Part shown: piece after piece, positions 4,711 through 8,309 of the stretch
How positions within the stretch are numbered: position 1 is the stretch's first letter
How the letters are laid out: the number at the start of each line of letters is the position of its first letter
Assembly: GCA_900752425.1 (NCBI GenBank)
Contig: CAADVE010000113.1
Span: 1-8,309, forward strand
From: an uncultured Collinsella sp.
GTDB lineage: Bacteria; Actinomycetota; Coriobacteriia; Coriobacteriales; Coriobacteriaceae
Direction of reading: 5' to 3'
Length of the DNA stretch: 8,309 nt
Program-made: the position numbers and the translations under genes
The notes under the pieces: generated by a model
The model's database searches: none
Told to the model about the DNA's origin: nothing
The model's input: only the letters and a program-made list of their open reading frames with translations

Positions 4711-6875
4711 TCGATGCGCCTGACCACGCCGTAGAGGAGCGGGGCAATCGTTCGGCAGGGGCATGGCTCCTTGTCGCTCTGCTGGGGATAGTGCTCTCGG
4801 TTGCTGCCGGCATGATGAGCTACGGTTACATGACGGCCCAAGCCGAGCGGCGCTTTGCCGACGTTGTCGATTACGTGGCGACGCAGAGCCTTTCCTACGA
4901 TGCATTCAATAGCGCCTATACGACCAAAAACCTGATACGCGTTATGGAGATTGCCGGAGAGGCAGCGCGCGATATGGAGCGCGACGGTTCGGTGGATAAC
5001 ACAAGGCTGGAGCTATATGCCGACCAGTTCAACGTGAGCGCACTGATCGTGACGGACGCATCGGGCAATTTGGTGTCTGAGTCCTCGACGGATGGCGTGG
5101 GCTACGAGTCGCTTGCTACGTATCTCAAGGAAGCACCCGTGCTGGAGGTGGCAACTCATCCGCTTAAGTCCTATACCGCCCGCATCACGCTTGCGGATGA
5201 TTCGGTCGCAGACATTGGCTGCGTGACTCGGCAGGATGGCGAGGGCATCGTTATCGCAGTAAGGCATCAGAGCGCGAAGGCGGTTGCAAGCAATACACTC
5301 AAACTGCAGAGTTTGCTCGAAGGCTATGAAACCATCGATAGCGGCAATATCGTGATCGAAAGCGACGGCAAGGTCGTTGCGACCAATGCCGTTGAACCCA
5401 CTGTATTGGGCGTATTCGATCTGCCTGCGACGGACGTCTTCATTGTCGACGGTATTAAGGATCGATGCCTGGCCGGTAAGGTCAAATTGATTAACGCCGA
5501 CGGCGAGTGGTATTTGGGCACATTTGGAAAAGCGCACAAATTCTATGTGTACACCTATGCTCCGGCGCGGCGTTACTTCGAGGTCGTCGCGGCTGTTGCT
5601 GCCGGCGTGCTGGCGCTCTACAGCGGTTTTATAGCCGTTGTTGTGATGGTGCGTCGCCGCGCTGATCGCCGACGTTTGACGGACTTGCTGCAGCAGGAGC
5701 GCGACTATGGCGACAAGCTGGCAAAGGCGGCGCGTGAGGCCTCGTCTGCCAACTCGGCAAAGACAGAGTTTCTGCGTCGCATGAGCCACGATCTGCGCAC
5801 GCCCATCAACGGCATTCGCGGCATGGTCGAGGTTGGCGATGCCAATGCGGACGATCTGCAAAAGCAGACTGAGTGCCGCTCGAAAATCTGGACGGCATCG
5901 GGACTGCTGCTCGACCTTGCCAACGAGGCACTCGATATGAGTCGCCTGGAGAGCGGGCAGGTCGACCTGAACCTCGTACCCACAAATTTGGTGGCACTCA
6001 ACTGTGAAGTGCGCGATATTCTGGAGCGCCAGGCCGAGGAGCGTCTGGTGACAATTATCTGCGACCAGCAGACCCTTAATCATCCCTATGCTCGGGTGAG
6101 CGTGACGCACCTCAAGCGCTTGTTGCTCAATATTGCCGGCAATGCCGTCAAGTACAACCGCCAGGGCGGCTATGTTCGCCTGGTGTGCCGCGAGGTGGAG
6201 CCAGCGGATGGCGCCCCCGTCTATGAATACACGATCGCCGACAACGGTATTGGCATGAGCGAGGAGTTCCAACAGTACCTCTACGAGCCGTTTTGCCGCG
6301 AGGAGCAACAGGTGGAAGGCGCTTCATCGGGAACTGGCCTGGGCGCGCCTATCGCAAAACAGTTAGTCGAGCTTATGGGCGGAACCATGAGTTTTACGAG
6401 CGTCTTGGGGCAGGGGACGACGTTTACCATCCGCCTGCCGTTCGAGAAATGCAAACGCTCCGAGATTCCTCAGGCAGTTCGCGCGGATGCGGGCGATGGC
6501 GATGCGCTCCAGGGCTTGCACGTTTTGCTCGTAGAGGATAACGATCTGAATGCCGAGATCGCGCAGTTTACGCTCAGCCGTGCCGGTGCCGTCGTGACGC
6601 ATGCCAAGGATGGTGAGTCTGCCGTTGAGGCGTTTGCCGCAAGCGCACCGCACGAGTACGACGTGGTGTTGATGGACATCATGATGCCCGGCATCGATGG
6701 CCTTGAGACCACGCGTCGAATTCGAGCACTCGATCGCGAGGATGCCGCGACCACGCCGATTATCGCCGTGAGCGCCAACGCCTTTGCCGACGACCGCAGG
6801 CTTTCGCGTGAGGCAGGCATGGACGGATCGCGTCGAAAATGTTGGTGTAAGGGTGACGCCCTAGCGCCCGTTTAA
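4707..6875 (+). pseudogene. Hybrid sensor histidine kinase, receiver truncated by an IS
   Basis: An inner-membrane hybrid kinase. Membrane segments lie at about residues 18-41 and 292-313, with an extracytoplasmic region of about 250 residues between them (Cache-like by size, not proven). A short cytoplasmic linker leads to HisKA with phosphoacceptor H361 (MSHDLRTPINGI). The HATPase domain has N479 in the N box, DNGIGM (512-517), and GTGLGAP (542-548). The receiver begins near 604 with acidic E610/D611, phosphoacceptor D657 (LMDIMMPG) and S689 (AVSANAF), then stops after GMDG (704-707). The last 15 residues (708-722, SRRKC...APV) are translated IS end, so the conserved receiver Lys and last helix are missing. 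GGAGG lies 6 bases before the ATG. Kinase activity could survive; phosphorelay through this receiver should not. Confidence 0.88.
6826..6849 (+). repeat. Left terminal inverted repeat of the IS
   Basis: Pairs with 8286-8309 at 19 of 24 bases. Mismatches cluster at the outer end, so the true tip may lie a few bases inward (around 6830-6832). The kinase codon for G707 straddles its first bases. Confidence 0.65.
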
Positions 6876-6886
6876 CGAAGAACGGC

Positions 6887-6940
6887 CTTCGTCCTAGAAT
6901 CTGAAATCACCACAACAACAGGTTCTAGGAAAGGACGAAG
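6887..6940 (+). promoter_or_regulatory. Hairpin over the transposase ribosome binding site
   Basis: CTTCGT (6887-6892) pairs with ACGAAG (6935-6940), and CCTAGAATCTG (6893-6903) pairs with CAGGTTCTAGG (6919-6929) with one T-G wobble. This leaves a 15-base A/C-rich loop and a bulge AAAGG (6930-6934). The bulge and stem contain the only Shine-Dalgarno-like sequence upstream of the transposase ATG (6947). In mRNA read in from the kinase promoter this structure would form and could limit transposase translation, as known for other IS elements protected against external transcription. Confidence 0.5.
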
Positions 6941-6946
6941 ACCGCT

Positions 6947-8227
6947 ATGGAAATCTTATCAGACCCGACGCCGGACATGCTCGCCATGCCCCGTTTCGAC
7001 GACGGCGCCATCGACATGCAGGAGCTGCTCAGGCGTCTCGCCGAGCAGGTCGTGAACGCCGTGATGGACGCCGAGGCCGACCAGCTCTGCGGTGGCGGGG
7101 GGAACAGCCGAAACGGCTACCGCGAGAGGTCGCTCGCCACCTGCGTCGGCACGCTGACGCTGCGCATCCCCAAGCTGCGCTCCGGCAGCTTCTTCCCCGA
7201 GGACGTGCTCGAGCGCTACCAGCGCGTCGACCGCGCCCTCGTGGCCGCCGTGGCCGAGATGTACGCCACGGGCACCAGCACCCGCAAGGTGCAGAGGGTG
7301 GCCGAGAAGATGGGCGTCTCCAGACTCTCGAAGGACCAGGTGAGCGCCATCGCCTCGAGCCTGGACGCAGACATCGAGGACCTGTGCGCAAGGCCGCTCG
7401 GCGGCTCGCCGGTGCCCTACGTCTGGCTCGACGCGACCTACGTCAAGTGCCGCCGCGAGGGGCGCGTCGCCTCCACCGCCGTGGTCACCGCCATCGGCTG
7501 CGATGCGGGCGGCTGGAGGCGCGTCCTGGGCGTCGACGTGGTCGACACCGAGTCCTACGACTCGTGGCTCGCCTTCCTGCGGGCTATCCGCTCGCGCGGG
7601 GCGGCGGGCGTGCGGCTCGTCGTCTCGGACGCCCACCCGGGGCTCGTCCGGGCGCTCGGCGAGGTCTTCCAGGGCGCCGCGTGGCAGCGCTGCGCGGTCC
7701 ACCTCATGCGCGACTGCATGCGCGAGGCCGGCTCCTGGCAGCTCAGGCGCCGCGTGGGCAGGATCGTGTCGCAGGTGTTCCGCGGGCGCGACGCCGCCAC
7801 CGTGACGGCCATGTACCACGCGGCGTGCGACATGCTGGAGGGGTGCTGCCCCAGGGCGGCGGCGGTGCTGGAGGAGGCCGAGCCCGACGCGCTGGCCTAC
7901 CTCGACTTCCCGCCGACCCACTGGAAGCGCCTGCGCACCAACAACGTGCAGGAGAGGACCAACCGGGAGATAAAGCGCAGGTCGCGCGTCGTGCAGGTGT
8001 TCCCCTCCACGGGCTCGCTGGTGCGGCTCGCGGGCGCGGTCATGTGCGAGCAGGACGAGATATGGCAGGAGTCCAGGTACTTCTCGGAGGTGAGGATGAA
8101 CGAGCTCTACGATGACGGTCGCACTCGGGGAATCGACGGTCCCGTCGATTGGGCGCGGCTTGAGGCGGAGGCCAGGAAGATGCTCGAGTCCGGCCTCGAG
8201 CTTGCGGACAGGGTCGAGGCGGCATAG
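6947..8227 (+). CDS. IS256-family (Mutator-like) transposase, 426 aa
   Basis: DDE transposase of the IS256 / Mutator superfamily, catalysing excision and insertion of the surrounding element. The N-terminal DNA-binding part carries the family signature NSRNGYRERSLATCVGTLTL (53-72) followed by RIPKLRSGSFFP. The catalytic triad is D162 (VWLDATYVK), D228 (VVSDAHPGL) and E336 (NNVQERTNREIKRR). The expected CAVHLMRD segment lies between the second D and the E. The length is at the upper end of the usual 390-430 residues, with no stop or frameshift, so it should be active. AAGGA lies 11 bases before the ATG, inside the hairpin described separately; a GAAG nearer the ATG is the alternative site. Confidence 0.93.
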   Translation: MEILSDPTPDMLAMPRFDDGAIDMQELLRRLAEQVVNAVMDAEADQLCGGGGNSRNGYRERSLATCVGTLTLRIPKLRSGSFFPEDVLERYQRVDRALVAAVAEMYATGTSTRKVQRVAEKMGVSRLSKDQVSAIASSLDADIEDLCARPLGGSPVPYVWLDATYVKCRREGRVASTAVVTAIGCDAGGWRRVLGVDVVDTESYDSWLAFLRAIRSRGAAGVRLVVSDAHPGLVRALGEVFQGAAWQRCAVHLMRDCMREAGSWQLRRRVGRIVSQVFRGRDAATVTAMYHAACDMLEGCCPRAAAVLEEAEPDALAYLDFPPTHWKRLRTNNVQERTNREIKRRSRVVQVFPSTGSLVRLAGAVMCEQDEIWQESRYFSEVRMNELYDDGRTRGIDGPVDWARLEAEARKMLESGLELADRVEAA

Positions 8228-8243
8228 GATATCAACCGTATTC

Positions 8244-8257
8244 CAGATTCTAGGACG
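8244..8257 (-). repeat. Right subterminal repeat of the IS
   Basis: CAGATTCTAGGACG is the exact reverse complement of 6890-6903 near the left end. A third, interrupted copy forms the other arm of the left-end hairpin (6919-6937). These may be internal transposase binding sites. Confidence 0.6.
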
Positions 8258-8285
8258 CCGGGCCGACTCGCTTCGGATGGGGCTC

Positions 8286-8309
8286 TACACCAACTTTCTC
8301 GACACTACC
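8286..8309 (-). repeat. Right terminal inverted repeat of the IS
   Basis: The reverse complement of this stretch reads GGTAGTGTCGAGAAAGTTGG followed by TGTA, matching the left end at 19 of 24 bases. The window ends here, so flanking host DNA and the target duplication are not visible. Confidence 0.65.

Larger units (their letters stand above)
6826..8309 (+). mobile_element. IS256-family insertion sequence in the kinase gene
   Basis: A complete-looking element of about 1.48 kb. The left end (6826-6849) and the inverted right end (8286-8309) match at 19 of 24 positions, with the best block GTTGGTGTA identical. A 14-base subterminal repeat (CGTCCTAGAATCTG) at 6890-6903 recurs perfectly, inverted, at 8244-8257. 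The only gene inside is a DDE transposase in the same direction as the kinase. The exact boundary is uncertain by several bases: no 8-9 base target duplication can be checked because the window ends at the right inverted repeat. The element is more GC-rich and richer in AGG/CGC codons than its surroundings, consistent with recent arrival. Confidence 0.85.

Noticed and set aside
5013..6308. 431-residue open frame on the minus strand
   Set aside because: Antisense to the kinase HisKA/HATPase region; composition is typical of a shadow frame.
6959..7921. 320-residue open frame on the minus strand
   Set aside because: Antisense to the transposase, rich in His, Arg and Gly, no start signal.
1..8309. 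CRISPR array, tRNA or rRNA genes
   Set aside because: No regularly spaced direct repeats, cloverleaf-like sequences or rRNA-like sequence were found.

Overview
The window looks like chromosomal DNA from a high-GC, Gram-positive gut actinobacterium of the class Coriobacteriia, probably Collinsella or a close relative. This rests on codon use, strong GGAG-type ribosome binding sites, and the combination of a MalY/PatB C-S lyase, a stand-alone solute-binding lipoprotein paired with a hybrid kinase, and a GC-rich IS256-family element. The assignment is inference, because there is no rRNA or other marker gene.

Bases 1-366 hold no convincing gene. They hold three hairpins, including a long imperfect inverted repeat at 257-330, and a doubtful small ORF. 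On the minus strand from 1491 down to 367 lie two genes that look like one transcription unit: an unusual regulator (XRE-type helix-turn-helix, zinc ribbon, TipAS-like ligand domain), then a CPYC glutaredoxin. A divergent intergenic region (1492-1631) with a dyad separates them from trmO, a tRNA(Thr) t6A37 methyltransferase that may be translated from a leaderless mRNA. After trmO comes a MalY/PatB-family PLP-dependent C-S lyase (2482-3696) with a strong hairpin behind it.

From 3841 a second plus-strand unit starts: a solute-binding lipoprotein (SBP_bac_3 fold) overlapping by ATGA a hybrid histidine kinase (two membrane segments, a large extracytoplasmic sensor region, HisKA, HATPase, receiver). 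Together they look like a ligand-sensing system in which a lipoprotein receptor feeds a membrane kinase. The kinase is broken: an IS256-family insertion sequence (about 6826 to about 8309) has landed in its receiver domain, after the phosphoacceptor Asp and conserved Ser but before the conserved Lys. The last 15 residues of the reading frame are IS-derived. The IS is full-length, with an intact DDE transposase (D162, D228, E336), imperfect terminal inverted repeats and a subterminal repeat, part of which forms a hairpin over the transposase ribosome binding site. The window stops at or within a few bases of the right end of the IS, so the rest of the kinase and the target duplication cannot be seen.

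The points most worth following up are the HTH / zinc-ribbon / TipAS regulator next to a glutaredoxin, the palindromic element at 257-330, and the IS-truncated lipoprotein-kinase sensor.
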